The translations under genes and the position numbers were made by a program. 34,628 nt of DNA from Phycisphaerae bacterium (lineage in GTDB: Bacteria > Planctomycetota > Phycisphaerae > UBA1845): assembly GCA_013360585.1 (NCBI GenBank), contig JABWBH010000010.1, positions 1 to 34,628 on the forward strand, given 5' to 3'. The notes under the pieces were generated by a model. The model saw nothing but the letters and a program-made list of their open reading frames with translations. It was not told the origin of the DNA and ran no database searches. Numbering within the stretch: the stretch's first letter is position 1; each line of letters begins with the position of its first letter. Shown here in pieces: positions 22,684 to 32,200 of the stretch.

Positions 22684-25600
22684 CTAACCCAGCCGGGCAG
22701 GTGCGGGGGGTTGAACGTGCGATCCGCCGTTCAGCGCCGTCTGAACGTCTTTCAGCGACATCCACGTCCGGCGCGGCGCGGATCCCAGCACCGCTATGTC
22801 GCCCGCGTCGAGCGCCCCCGCGGCGTCTTTCAGGAGGTCCGGTCCGATATCGACGCGGAAATCCCGACCCGCCTCCAGCAGCGCGTAAGCCGTCTGAACC
22901 GTGGACGGCTTGGTCGGTTCGTCTAAATCTGCGTCGGCGGGCGTCGCCGACGCCGCGGACGTCGCGACGCGGAGGTAGACCGCCTTGCCGCCGCGATGAC
23001 GCCGCACGAGGTTCGCCACCGCTTCGATGCGCGCCTCGCTCGATACGGTGAACACCACCGCGTCCGACAGTTCGCGCACCGCGTCCGCCCGGGGCAGAAC
23101 CCGCCGCACGCGCAGCGACGGCGTCTCGCGCCGGCGATCCACCTCCCCGACCAGAAACACCACCGCGTCCGGGTTCAGCAGCGCCCGATGTTTCGTCAGA
23201 TCATCCGGAAAGAGGATCGCCTCGATCCGTCCGGACAGGTCTTCGACCGTCACCACCCCCATCCGGGATCCCGGGTTCCTTCCGCTCTTCGTCACGACCG
23301 TTCTCATCGACGTGATCATCCCTCCGATCACCACCTCGACGCCGTCGCCGTAACGCCCGAGATCCGCGATCCGCGCCGTGGCGCAGGCTCGGATCACCGC
23401 CTCGTACGCCGCCAGCGGATGCCGCGTGATGTAGAAGCCCAGCACCGCCTTTTCACGCGCGAGCATGTCCGCCTCCGACCACTCCGCGCTTGACAACCGT
23501 CGCGCCCCTCGTCCCGAAGGCTCCAGGTCCGCCGAACCGAACATCATCATTTGTCCGCTTCGCCGGTCCTCCTGCACGCGCTGACCCGCGGCGATCGCAT
23601 CATCCAGCGCCTCGACCATCGCCCGCCGCGTCGCCCCGGTCTCGTCGAACGCTCCGGCGCAGATCAGCGCTTCGACCACCGCCCGGTTCAGCGCCGTCAG
23701 GTCCACCCGCTCGCAGAAGTCGAAAATGTCGCGAAACGCCCCGCCCTTCGACCGCGCCGCCAGAACTGCCTCGATCGCCTTGTCCCCGACGCCTTTGATC
23801 GCCCCGAGCCCGAAGCGGATGCGCCCGACCGGAGCCTCGGGGGCTGCACGGCTCGCTTCGCCCCGTCGTTCGCTCACGCCTTCGCCGCGCCGCCGCGACG
23901 TCTCGTCTCGCAGCGCCGACCGCCCCTTCTCCACCGTGAAATCCCGACCCGACCGGTTGATCGTCGGCGCCTCCAGCGTCAACCCCATCTGCGCACAGGC
24001 CTCCCGGTATTCCGCGATTTTCCCGGTGTCCCCCATCTCGTAAGTGAGCAGCGCCGCCATGAATTCCGCCGGATGATACGCCTTCATCCACGCCGTCTGA
24101 TACGCAACCAGCGCATATCCCGTGCTGTGCGCCTTGTTGAACGCATATCCGCCGAACTTCAGGATCGCCTCGAAAACCTCCCCGGCCGTCGCCCGCGGCA
24201 ACCCATTCTTCTCGCATCCCGCCAGGAACGGCTCGCGGAACGCCTCGATCTGATCCACCTTCTTCTTGCTGATCGCCTTGGCGAGGCGGAACGCCTTCTT
24301 CAGCTCGATGTCCCCCAGACGGTTGACCAGACGCGAGACCTGCTCCTGATACACCATGATGCCGTAAGTCTCGGCGAGCACGTCCGTCATGATCGGGTGC
24401 GGCGTCGTCCACGCCTCCCCGTGCTTGCGCGAAACGTAGGCGTCGATGTACGCCATCGGACCGGGACGGTAGAGCGCGTTGGCGGCGATCAGGTCTTCGA
24501 TGCGGTTCGGGCGCATCCGCTTGAGCACGTCGCGCATCCCCGGCGACTCGAACTGGAAGATGCCCATCGTCTCGCCGCGCGCAAACTGAGCGTACACCCG
24601 TAAATCCGCCAGGTCGATCGCGTCGAGGTCGATCGCCGTGCGCGTGTTTTCCTCCGCCAGTTTTCGCGCACGCTCCAGCACGCTCAGCGTCCGCAGCCCC
24701 AGAAAGTCCATCTTCAGCAGACCAACCTTCTCCACCGTCGGACCGTCGTACTGCGTGATGACGAAATCCTGCTTCGGAGACTGATACAGCGGCAGGAAGT
24801 TGACCATCGGCTGGTCCGCCACCACCACGCCCGCCGCATGAACCCCCGCGTTCCGCGCCAGCCCCTCCAGCTTGCGACTGATATCGATCACCTTGCGCAT
24901 CTGCTCGTCGGAGTGGTAGAGCTTCTTCAGCTCCGGCTCCTGCTCGAGCGCCTTGTCGAGCGTGATGTGCAGGTCCGTCGGAACGAGCTTCGTCAGCGCG
25001 TTGGCCTTCTCGAACGAAAGCCCCAGCACACGCCCCACGTCCTTCAACGCCGCCTTCGCCTTCATCGTGTTGAACGTGATGATCTGCGCGACGTGTCCGT
25101 ACTTGCGGCGGACGTATTCGATCACCTCCGCACGCCCGTCCTGGCAGATGTCCACGTCGATGTCGGGCATCTCGTCGCGGTCCGGGTCCATGAAACGCTC
25201 GAAATACAAACCGTAGCGGATCGGATCCGGCTGGCTGATCCGCAGGCAGTACGTGACCACGCTGCTGCACCCGCTGCCGCGCGCCCCGCACGGAATTCCG
25301 CGCGAGCGGGCGTAACGCACGAAATCCCAGACAATCAGGAAGTAGCTCGCAAACCCCTTGCTGACGATGACGGACAACTCGTAGTCGATGCGCTCGCGCA
25401 GTTCGGCGCTGATCTCGCCGTAACGCTCCGCCGCGCCCGCGTAGACGAGCTTGCGCAGATACGCCGCGTCCGCCGGCGTCTCCGAAGGCTGAAGGCTCAT
25501 TGCAGTAGGCCGGGCTTCCGGTTCGACGTCGCCGGCGGACGCCGGCGGTCGCGCCTTCAACTCCGCATTCGACGCTCCCCCTTCCGCCTCCGCATCCGGG

Positions 25601-26475
25601 ACGCGGTACACCGGCGCATACCGCTTGCTGAAGTCCAGCTCAAGCTCGCACAGCTCCACGACGCGCAGCGTGTTCGACAGCGCTTCCGGACAGCCGCGGA
25701 AAAGCGCGGACATCTGTTCCGGCGTCTTGAAGTAGAACTCGCCCGTCGGAAACCGGAAGCGCTCCTCGTCCGACACCAGCGCGCCGGTGTTGATGCAGCA
25801 GAGGATGTCGTGCGCCTCGACGTCGCCCGATTCCAGGTAATGCACGTCGTTGGTGGCGATGACGCCGACGCCCTTGCGCTTCGCCAGGTCGAGAAGCTCG
25901 GGGTTGATCTTCCGCTGGTCCGGAATCCCGTGATCCTGAAGCTCGATGTAGAACCGCTCCGGTCCGAAGACAGACAGGTAGAAATCCGCCAGTTCTTCCG
26001 CGCGCCGCCGATCGTCAGCGATCAACGCCTGCGGAATCTCCCCGCCCAGGCAGGTGCTCGTGCAGATCAACCCTTCGGCATGCTCACGTAGCAGCTCCTT
26101 GTCGATCCGCGGCTTGCGGTAGAACCCTTCCGTGTACGCCCGCGTCGAAAGGTGCAGCAGGTTGCGGTAACCGGCCAGGTTCCGCGCGAGGACCAGCAGA
26201 TGCGTCGCCTCCTTCGACTCGCTCGGCTCCTTCTTCCGCCGGTGCTCCTTCGCCAGGTACAGTTCGCAGCCGATGATCGGCTTGATGCCCGCCCTCTTCG
26301 CCGCCTGGAAAAACTCGATCGCGCCGAACAGATTGCCGTGGTCGGTGATCGCCACGGCAGGCATGTTCAGCTTCTTCGCCGTCTCGATCAGTTCGTCGAT
26401 GCGCGTCGCGCCGTCGAGGAGGCTGTAATGCGTGTGAACGTGAAGGTGGACAAATGCCGGATCCGAGGTGCTCAT
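22684..26475 (-). CDS. dnaE: DNA polymerase III alpha subunit
   Basis: This 1263-residue replicative polymerase starts at ATG 26475 with GGAG eight bases upstream. The PHP domain (1-275) retains HLHVHTHYSLLDG (10-22), ITDHGNLFG (43-51) and ATNDVHYLE, so its metal site may be intact, unlike in E. coli. The catalytic aspartates are in PDIDVDIC (D438, D440) and KMDFLGLRTL. The tail has the RARxPG-like 'YRPGPMAYID', helix-hairpin-helix 'LGAIKGVGDKAIEAVL' and an OB fold (EVVIGGMITSMRT ... GVVTVEDLSGRIEAILFPD). Two in-frame extra segments break the family pattern: residues about 294-334 between PHP and palm, and about 846-879 before the helix-hairpin-helix motif. The C-terminal region after the OB fold has low-complexity stretches. 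The true function is chromosome replication. Confidence 0.97.
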   Translation of the reverse strand: MSTSDPAFVHLHVHTHYSLLDGATRIDELIETAKKLNMPAVAITDHGNLFGAIEFFQAAKRAGIKPIIGCELYLAKEHRRKKEPSESKEATHLLVLARNLAGYRNLLHLSTRAYTEGFYRKPRIDKELLREHAEGLICTSTCLGGEIPQALIADDRRRAEELADFYLSVFGPERFYIELQDHGIPDQRKINPELLDLAKRKGVGVIATNDVHYLESGDVEAHDILCCINTGALVSDEERFRFPTGEFYFKTPEQMSALFRGCPEALSNTLRVVELCELELDFSKRYAPVYRVPDAEAEGGASNAELKARPPASAGDVEPEARPTAMSLQPSETPADAAYLRKLVYAGAAERYGEISAELRERIDYELSVIVSKGFASYFLIVWDFVRYARSRGIPCGARGSGCSSVVTYCLRISQPDPIRYGLYFERFMDPDRDEMPDIDVDICQDGRAEVIEYVRRKYGHVAQIITFNTMKAKAALKDVGRVLGLSFEKANALTKLVPTDLHITLDKALEQEPELKKLYHSDEQMRKVIDISRKLEGLARNAGVHAAGVVVADQPMVNFLPLYQSPKQDFVITQYDGPTVEKVGLLKMDFLGLRTLSVLERARKLAEENTRTAIDLDAIDLADLRVYAQFARGETMGIFQFESPGMRDVLKRMRPNRIEDLIAANALYRPGPMAYIDAYVSRKHGEAWTTPHPIMTDVLAETYGIMVYQEQVSRLVNRLGDIELKKAFRLAKAISKKKVDQIEAFREPFLAGCEKNGLPRATAGEVFEAILKFGGYAFNKAHSTGYALVAYQTAWMKAYHPAEFMAALLTYEMGDTGKIAEYREACAQMGLTLEAPTINRSGRDFTVEKGRSALRDETSRRRGEGVSERRGEASRAAPEAPVGRIRFGLGAIKGVGDKAIEAVLAARSKGGAFRDIFDFCERVDLTALNRAVVEALICAGAFDETGATRRAMVEALDDAIAAGQRVQEDRRSGQMMMFGSADLEPSGRGARRLSSAEWSEADMLAREKAVLGFYITRHPLAAYEAVIRACATARIADLGRYGDGVEVVIGGMITSMRTVVTKSGRNPGSRMGVVTVEDLSGRIEAILFPDDLTKHRALLNPDAVVFLVGEVDRRRETPSLRVRRVLPRADAVRELSDAVVFTVSSEARIEAVANLVRRHRGGKAVYLRVATSAASATPADADLDEPTKPSTVQTAYALLEAGRDFRVDIGPDLLKDAAGALDAGDIAVLGSAPRRTWMSLKDVQTALNGGSHVQPPAPARLG
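23838..23937 (-). other. Low-complexity in-frame insertion in dnaE (second)
   Basis: About 34 residues, rich in Arg, Glu, Gly and Ala (segments RSALRDETSRRRGEG, SERRGEASRAAPEAP), sit between the conserved INRSGRDFTVE and IRFGLGAIKGVG blocks, which are close together in usual DnaE proteins. The DNA is more G+A biased on the coding strand than its neighbourhood. It could be a surface loop or the footprint of a dispersed element. Confidence 0.4.
25484..25497. repeat. GAAGGCT heptamer duplication inside dnaE
   Basis: Two perfect adjacent copies of GAAGGCT lie in the first in-frame insertion of dnaE (insertion about 25474-25596). The insertion also holds the palindrome GCCGGC-GGAC-GCCGGC nearby. 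This is the only heptamer array of the window within a conserved gene. Confidence 0.55.
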
Positions 26476-26644
26476 CCGCGCGGCTCCGCCGAGGTCGGTG
26501 ACACGGGGGCGCGACCCCCTCCGGGTGACCGCTCCCGGCGCGCGATTCTAGGCGTCGCCCGCGCTTTGTCCAGAAAAACGCACGCCTTCGCCGCACGCTC
26601 GGCGGACAGCGCTGTGAGTTATCTGCGAAACCGCGACCGCACCG

Positions 26645-28957
26645 TCATGCGCCTTCGTCCGGCGCCGTCAGACCGTTGCGCGCCCGCACGTTGCTGGGGC
26701 GCGTCAACTCGAGTTTCGCGCTGCGCGCCCGCGTGTTCATCAGCATCGGCGTCTGCTGCTTGAGATACTGCGCCAGGGCGTCCTCCCGGGCGGGCAGCGT
26801 CTCCTTCCACTCCACGACGAGCACCGAGGCTCGCGACTCCAGCGGAACAACCGTCCGCGGCGACTCCGCGCCCGCCAGCGCGAAAATCTTCTTCCCCGCA
26901 TCCGCGGGGACGGACCCGGCCGAACCCAGGCTGACAAAGGGCGTTGCGCTCAGGTCGCCGCGGAAACCCAGCGTAAACAACGAGAACGGCGGCGGATCAT
27001 GAAACGTCACGCCCCGGTCCTTCAACTCGGAAAGCTCCGCATCCGCCTCGTATGCCTCCTTTAAGGAAGACGATCCCGCGGCGGCGACCAGCGCTTCGGC
27101 ACGCTTCTGCGCCGCTTCATATCCCGCCTTGAGCCGAAGATCCTTGACGACCCGGTCGCGAACCTCGTCCAGGGACTGCGGAGAACGGCTCGGACGAACC
27201 TCGACGACGCGGAAAAGGTAGACCTTATTGTCCCGGAAGGACACCAGCGGATATCGTGACGGCTGGTAAAGGGACAGAAACCGGTAGCGGTCGCCGCCCT
27301 GCGGAATCGGCGTCAGACCCTGCACCGTGAACGCCAGGTTCGCCAGCGAGTCCGAAGCCATCCGACCCTGCTGAAAGTACACCGCGGTCCCGATCCCCGG
27401 GATCGTCCCGGCTTCGGCGCGCGTGAACATCCCGGTGCGATCGAGGCGGATCGCGCCGGTCAGGTTCATCTCCTTCTCCACCGCAGCCGCCACCTTCGAC
27501 AGGTAATCCTCAGCTTTCACCTCCGGCGGCGCGGGCTTGTACCCGTCTTCGCCGGCCTTGAGGCCCAACCACGGCGTGTCGAGCCGCTTGTTAAGCGCGT
27601 CCACGATCGCGTTGGAGATCTCCTGCGCCTTCTGCTTGCGCATGTGCTCGATCGCCGCCTCGCGCGCTTCCTCCCACGTGGTGAAAAAGACCGGCGGTTT
27701 CGGCGCCCCGGGCGGCTGCGCGCCTTGTTCCCCTATCACCGGCTGCGGCGGCGTCTGAGGCGCGGCCGGCGAGGACTCCGCCGGCGTCGCCGTCGCGGGC
27801 GGGTCCGATTTCGGCGCAGGTTCCTGCGACGCGGGTGCTGACTCTCCGCTTTGCGGCTCGGCGGCGGGCTTCGTGGCCGAGGAATCCCCACCCTCCTGAG
27901 GCAGCGTCATCGACGGACCGCCGCGAGGTTCGGGCGTCGCGGGTTCCGGAGCGGACTCCTTCCCGGATTCTTCCCCTTTTGCGGATTCCGACGCCTCGGC
28001 ATTTTCGCTCCCCGGCTTGTCCACGCGGTCTTCAGACGTCGCACCAGCCGGCGGAGGCGCGGCCTGATCGTCCTTCTTCGCTCCGTCCTCCGCGCTTTCC
28101 GGAGCAGCGGAGTCATCAGCCGCTTCAGGTTCCGGCTCGGGGCGACGGAACACGGAGTGAGTCCGGTTCTCCTCCCAGAATCGCTTCGCATCACGCTCGA
28201 TCCTCGCCGGATCGATCTTCATGTTCTCCTGAACGACCGTGCGGTCGATCTCGAGGTATTCCACGCGGACGGCGTCCTCGAGCACGTAACCGAAATCCAA
28301 CCCCGCGCCGGGCTCACTGTCCTTGTACGCCTCGAACTGCTTTTGAAGTTCCTCGTCGGAAAACGTCGCATGCTCATCCTCGAAGGCTGTCGCAGGAAAC
28401 GTGACTACGTGGACTTTGGCCTTCTCCAACGCCCGGTGCGCCAACTGGCGCGCCTCCGCAACGCTGGGAACCGTGGCCGTCGCCGCGACGTCGGCGTAGC
28501 ACTGGATATCCATCCGGCGGGCGAACGCCTCAAAAAGGTGCTCTTTCCGCACCCGCTGGGTATGCGAGATCTGATCGATCATCGTTCGCGCGTTGGCGTC
28601 CTCAAACTGCCACGACACCGCGTCCGAAGGAACCGCAAGTCCGTTGGAGCGAGCCTCCTGATCGAGAACGATCCACTCAATCAGGTCGAGCGGCGGCGAA
28701 GGGAGACTGCCGTCCACCGGAGTTTCAATCCGGTAGAAAGGATCCAGATAGCGGATATATTCTCCGTGGGTGTTCGCCCGGTTGAGTTCATCGCCGGACA
28801 AGGTTCCAAAACGGGTCTTCACCTCTAGGTCGATCCCCCCGGACGGCTGAAGCAGGGCCGTCAGGGCGTCACCCAGAAGCCACGCCACGACGAGAACCGC
28901 TCCGAGGACGCCCATCATCAGCTTCTGGTTTTCCCGGAAGAATTTTTGAAGTTTCAT
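26645..28957 (-). CDS. Membrane-anchored SurA/PpiD-like chaperone with long linker
   Basis: This 770-residue protein begins MKLQKFFRENQKLMMGVLGAVLVVAWLL, a cytoplasmic tail and one membrane helix (about 13-32) as in PpiD/SurA-N proteins. Residues about 40-270 are helical with SurA-N features (IEWIVLDQEARSNGLAVPSDAV; FSDEELQKQFEAYKD). Residues 273-422 form a Pro/Glu/Ala/Ser-rich linker of about 150 residues. A second helical part (FTTWEEAREAAIEHMRKQKA; DEVRDRVVKDLRLKAGYEAA) follows. I see no parvulin signature, so it is probably a periplasmic chaperone for outer-membrane or secreted proteins without isomerase activity. The ribosome site is weak. A good promoter (TTGATA-N16-TATGAT) lies about 45 bp upstream. 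It is divergent from topA. Confidence 0.75.
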   Translation of the reverse strand: MKLQKFFRENQKLMMGVLGAVLVVAWLLGDALTALLQPSGGIDLEVKTRFGTLSGDELNRANTHGEYIRYLDPFYRIETPVDGSLPSPPLDLIEWIVLDQEARSNGLAVPSDAVSWQFEDANARTMIDQISHTQRVRKEHLFEAFARRMDIQCYADVAATATVPSVAEARQLAHRALEKAKVHVVTFPATAFEDEHATFSDEELQKQFEAYKDSEPGAGLDFGYVLEDAVRVEYLEIDRTVVQENMKIDPARIERDAKRFWEENRTHSVFRRPEPEPEAADDSAAPESAEDGAKKDDQAAPPPAGATSEDRVDKPGSENAEASESAKGEESGKESAPEPATPEPRGGPSMTLPQEGGDSSATKPAAEPQSGESAPASQEPAPKSDPPATATPAESSPAAPQTPPQPVIGEQGAQPPGAPKPPVFFTTWEEAREAAIEHMRKQKAQEISNAIVDALNKRLDTPWLGLKAGEDGYKPAPPEVKAEDYLSKVAAAVEKEMNLTGAIRLDRTGMFTRAEAGTIPGIGTAVYFQQGRMASDSLANLAFTVQGLTPIPQGGDRYRFLSLYQPSRYPLVSFRDNKVYLFRVVEVRPSRSPQSLDEVRDRVVKDLRLKAGYEAAQKRAEALVAAAGSSSLKEAYEADAELSELKDRGVTFHDPPPFSLFTLGFRGDLSATPFVSLGSAGSVPADAGKKIFALAGAESPRTVVPLESRASVLVVEWKETLPAREDALAQYLKQQTPMLMNTRARSAKLELTRPSNVRARNGLTAPDEGA

Positions 28958-29003
28958 ATTGAATCACTTAACTTTTGCTTTATATGCCGACAATCATCCG
29001 GGC

Positions 29004-29031
29004 ATCATAGGGGCTTTGCAAGCGATATCAA
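29004..29031 (-). promoter_or_regulatory. Sigma-70-type promoter for the SurA/PpiD-like gene
   Basis: On the minus strand TTGATA (29031-29026) and TATGAT (29009-29004) are separated by 16 bases; each hexamer differs from the consensus at one position. The start of transcription would fall near 28997, leaving about 40 bases of leader before the ATG at 28957. Confidence 0.6.
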
Positions 29032-29047
29032 TGAAGATGTGTCCGGT

Positions 29048-29076
29048 TTGACATGGTCGATCGGCAAGGCTAAAGC
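29048..29076 (+). promoter_or_regulatory. Possible sigma-70-type promoter for topA
   Basis: TTGACA (29048-29053), a perfect -35 hexamer, is followed after 17 bases by TAAAGC (29071-29076), a weak -10. It faces topA and would give a leader of about 165 bases that contains the 29162-29186 inverted repeat. Confidence 0.4.
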
Positions 29077-29161
29077 CGATAAGGCATGATTATCCGACCC
29101 ATCGTTGCGGTCAACACGAAGAATGCCCGGGCGCGGCGGGGTGTAGATTGCTGGATCGGAT

Positions 29162-29186
29162 ATGCATGTCGTGACGGGACATGCAT
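29162..29186. promoter_or_regulatory. Perfect 9-bp inverted repeat upstream of topA
   Basis: ATGCATGTC (29162-29170) and GACATGCAT (29178-29186) flank a 7-base spacer, a 25-bp dyad with the size and symmetry of a repressor operator. It lies 61 bp before the topA start. If the promoter at 29048 is used, it is in the leader and could also act as an RNA hairpin. Confidence 0.55.
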
Positions 29187-29247
29187 GCTCAGAAAGATCA
29201 TAACCGTTTTTGCTGCATAATCTTATACGCAATACGCGGGTTCCAAC

Positions 29248-32200
29248 GTGGCCAAGAAAGACGGAAAACATCACGCGCTGGTGATTGTCGAGTCGCCGAG
29301 CAAAGCGCGGACGATCGAGCGTTACCTCGGCCCGGGGCACACGGTCCGGGCCTGTCTGGGGCATGTACGCGATCTGCCTGAGTCCGGACTGGGCGTGGAT
29401 CTGGACCGGGATTTTCTACCCACCTACGAAATCCTGCCCGGAAAAAAGAAGGTCATCAACGAACTGCGCAAAGCGGCGAAGGAAGCGGACACGGTTTACC
29501 TCGCGACCGACCTGGATCGAGAAGGCGAGGCGATTGCGTGGCATTTGAGTGAGGCACTGGCGCTGCCCAAGTCGAAGGCGCGGCGCGTTGTCTTCAACGA
29601 GATTACGAAGACCGCGATCAAGGAGGCCTTTGAGCGTCCGCACGACATCGACCCGGCGAAAGTGGACGCGCAGCAGGCGCGGCGCATTCTCGATCGGATC
29701 GTCGGGTATCAGCTCAGCCCTTTGTTGTGGAAGAAGATCGCCAAGGGATTGTCGGCGGGACGCGTGCAGTCCGTGGCGGTGAAGCTGATCGTGGACCGGG
29801 AGGCGCAGATCCGCGCGTTCGTTCCGGAGGAGTCGTGGAAGATTCTCGCCGTGTTCGCCACGGACGTCGGCGCGGCGGACCCCCTGAGCGAAACGTGGCG
29901 GGCGTTCCTCGAATCCGCGGCGGACCCGGATGAACCGCGCACCCAGAAGGAGCGCATTGCGTGGTTGACGGAGCACGCATGCCTTCAGGCGGAACTGGTG
30001 AAGATCGGCGACGAGGCGTTCGAGGCGAAGACGGCGGCGGACGCGCGGCGGATCGCGGAAGCCCTGGGCTTCGTCACGAGCCGCGTCGAGGAGACGGACT
30101 GGCCGGAATATGCCCAGCACGGGTTGAAGCGTGTTCGTCTGTCCGGGGCGACGCAGCGACGTGAGGTCACGTTCGCCGTGCGCGACCTTCAGACGCGACG
30201 CACCACGACCAGGCCTTCGCCGCCGCTGACCACCGCCGCGATGCAGCAGACGGCAAGCACTCAGCTCGGGTTCTCCGCCAGCCGGACGATGCGGATCGCC
30301 CAGCAGCTTTATGAAGGCGTCGATCTGGGTCCGCGCGGCTCGGTCGGCTTGATCACTTACATGCGCACCGACTCGACGAACCTCAGCAAGGATTCGATCG
30401 AGCAGGCGCGACGCCTGATCGCCGAGAAGCTCGGCGCCGCTTATCTGCCGCCGAGACCGAACGTTTACGGCGCCTCGAAGCGCGCCCAGGAGGCGCACGA
30501 GGCGATCCGTCCGACCGATGCGACGATCGCGCCCGAGGACGCGAAGGCGTTCCTCACGCCGGAGCAGCACAAGCTTTATGACCTCATCTGGCGGCGGTTC
30601 GTCGCCTGTCAGATGGAGGCGGCGCAGTGGGACAGCACGACCGTCCTGATCGGTGCGTCGACGACGGCGGGAGAGGCGACGTTCAAGGCGACGGGGCGGC
30701 GGCTGGCGTTCGACGGGTTCTACCGGGTGCAGGGGCTTGGCGCGCAGGAGGACGTTGTCCTTCCGCCACTGAAGGCGGATCAGAAGGTCGCGCCGCTTCA
30801 GATCGACCCTCGTCAGCATTACACGTCGCCACCGCCGCGTTACACGGAGGCGGCGCTCATCAAGGCGCTCGAGTCAGAAGGCATCGGCCGTCCGAGCACG
30901 TACGCCGCGATCATTCAGACGATCCAGGATCGCGGCTACGTCGAGCAGGTTGACCGCCGCTTTCACGCCACCGACAAAGGCGAGATCGTCACGGAGAAGC
31001 TCGTCGAGCATTTTCCGAAAATCATGGACGTGAAGTTTACGTCGTACATGGAGGACGAGCTGGACAAGATCGAGGAGGAGCACCTGGACTGGGTCCGCGT
31101 CCTGCACGAGTTCTACGACCCCTTCAAGGAGTCGCTGGTCCGCGCGGAAGTGGAGATGCAGCCGGCTCGTTCAGAGCCCAGTCCGTATACCTGCCCCAAG
31201 TGCGGGCAGGCGATGGTGTACCGCTGGGCGCGCACCGGCCGGTTTCTCTCCTGCACCGGATATCCCGACTGCAACGGCGCTTACAACGTCGACCGCGACG
31301 GGAAGCCCATCATTCCGAAGGCGACCGACGTCGCGTGTGAGAAATGCGGCAAGCCGATGCTGCTGCGGCGCTCGAAACTCGGTCCGTTCCTCGGATGCAG
31401 CGGTTATCCGGAATGCTCGAACACCGTGCCGTGCGACGAGACGGGCGAACCCCTGCGGCTGGTCCGCGCCGACGAGATCGAGCGGTCGTGCGAGGAATGC
31501 GGCGAGGGCACGCTCAAGGTCAAGCGCAAGGGCCGGAGGGATTTCCTCGCCTGCGACCGCTATCCGACGTGCAAAGCCACCGCCCCGATGCCCGCCGGAG
31601 TGTACCTGGAGCGGAAGAAGGTGGCGCTGGAGCCTGCGGGGTTCAACTGCGAGAAGTGCTCCCGTCCGATGGTCGTGCGCGAGGGACGTCGCGGAAAGTT
31701 CCTGGCGTGCAGCGGTTTCCCCCGGTGTAAGAACTCGAAGCCGCACGAGAAGCTCGACGAATTCCTCCAACAGGTCGCGGAAGGGAAGCTCCAGGCGACT
31801 GACGACAAAGCGGTCGAGTTGCTGAAGACCTCCAGCGGAAAGGCAAAGTCGTCCTCCGCGCGCAGCATCCCGAAGACGGCGGACGGCAAGGTGGATTTCA
31901 AGGCGCTGGGCGATCCGCCGCCCGGGTACGCGTGGACGCGGACGGGCAAGCCGGTCGTCGAGAACTGGCCCGACGGGGCGTTGCACTGCCCCGACTGCGG
32001 CAGCGACATGTCGCTGAAGCGTGGACGGTTCGGTCCGTTCTTCTCCTGCACGAACTTTCCGAAGTGCCGGTTCGTCGTCAATCTGCGCGGTGACGCGAAG
32101 AAACGCGCTGAGGAGGAAATGCCCGCGCCGCAGCGCCCGAAACCGGTCCTGACCGACGTCGCCTGCCCTGATTGCGGGCAGAAGATGTTGCTGCGCGAGG

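Noticed and set aside
29416-30819. 467-codon minus-strand open frame opposite topA
   Set aside because: It is a shadow of topA codon bias; no family motif and it ends and begins inside conserved topA sequence.
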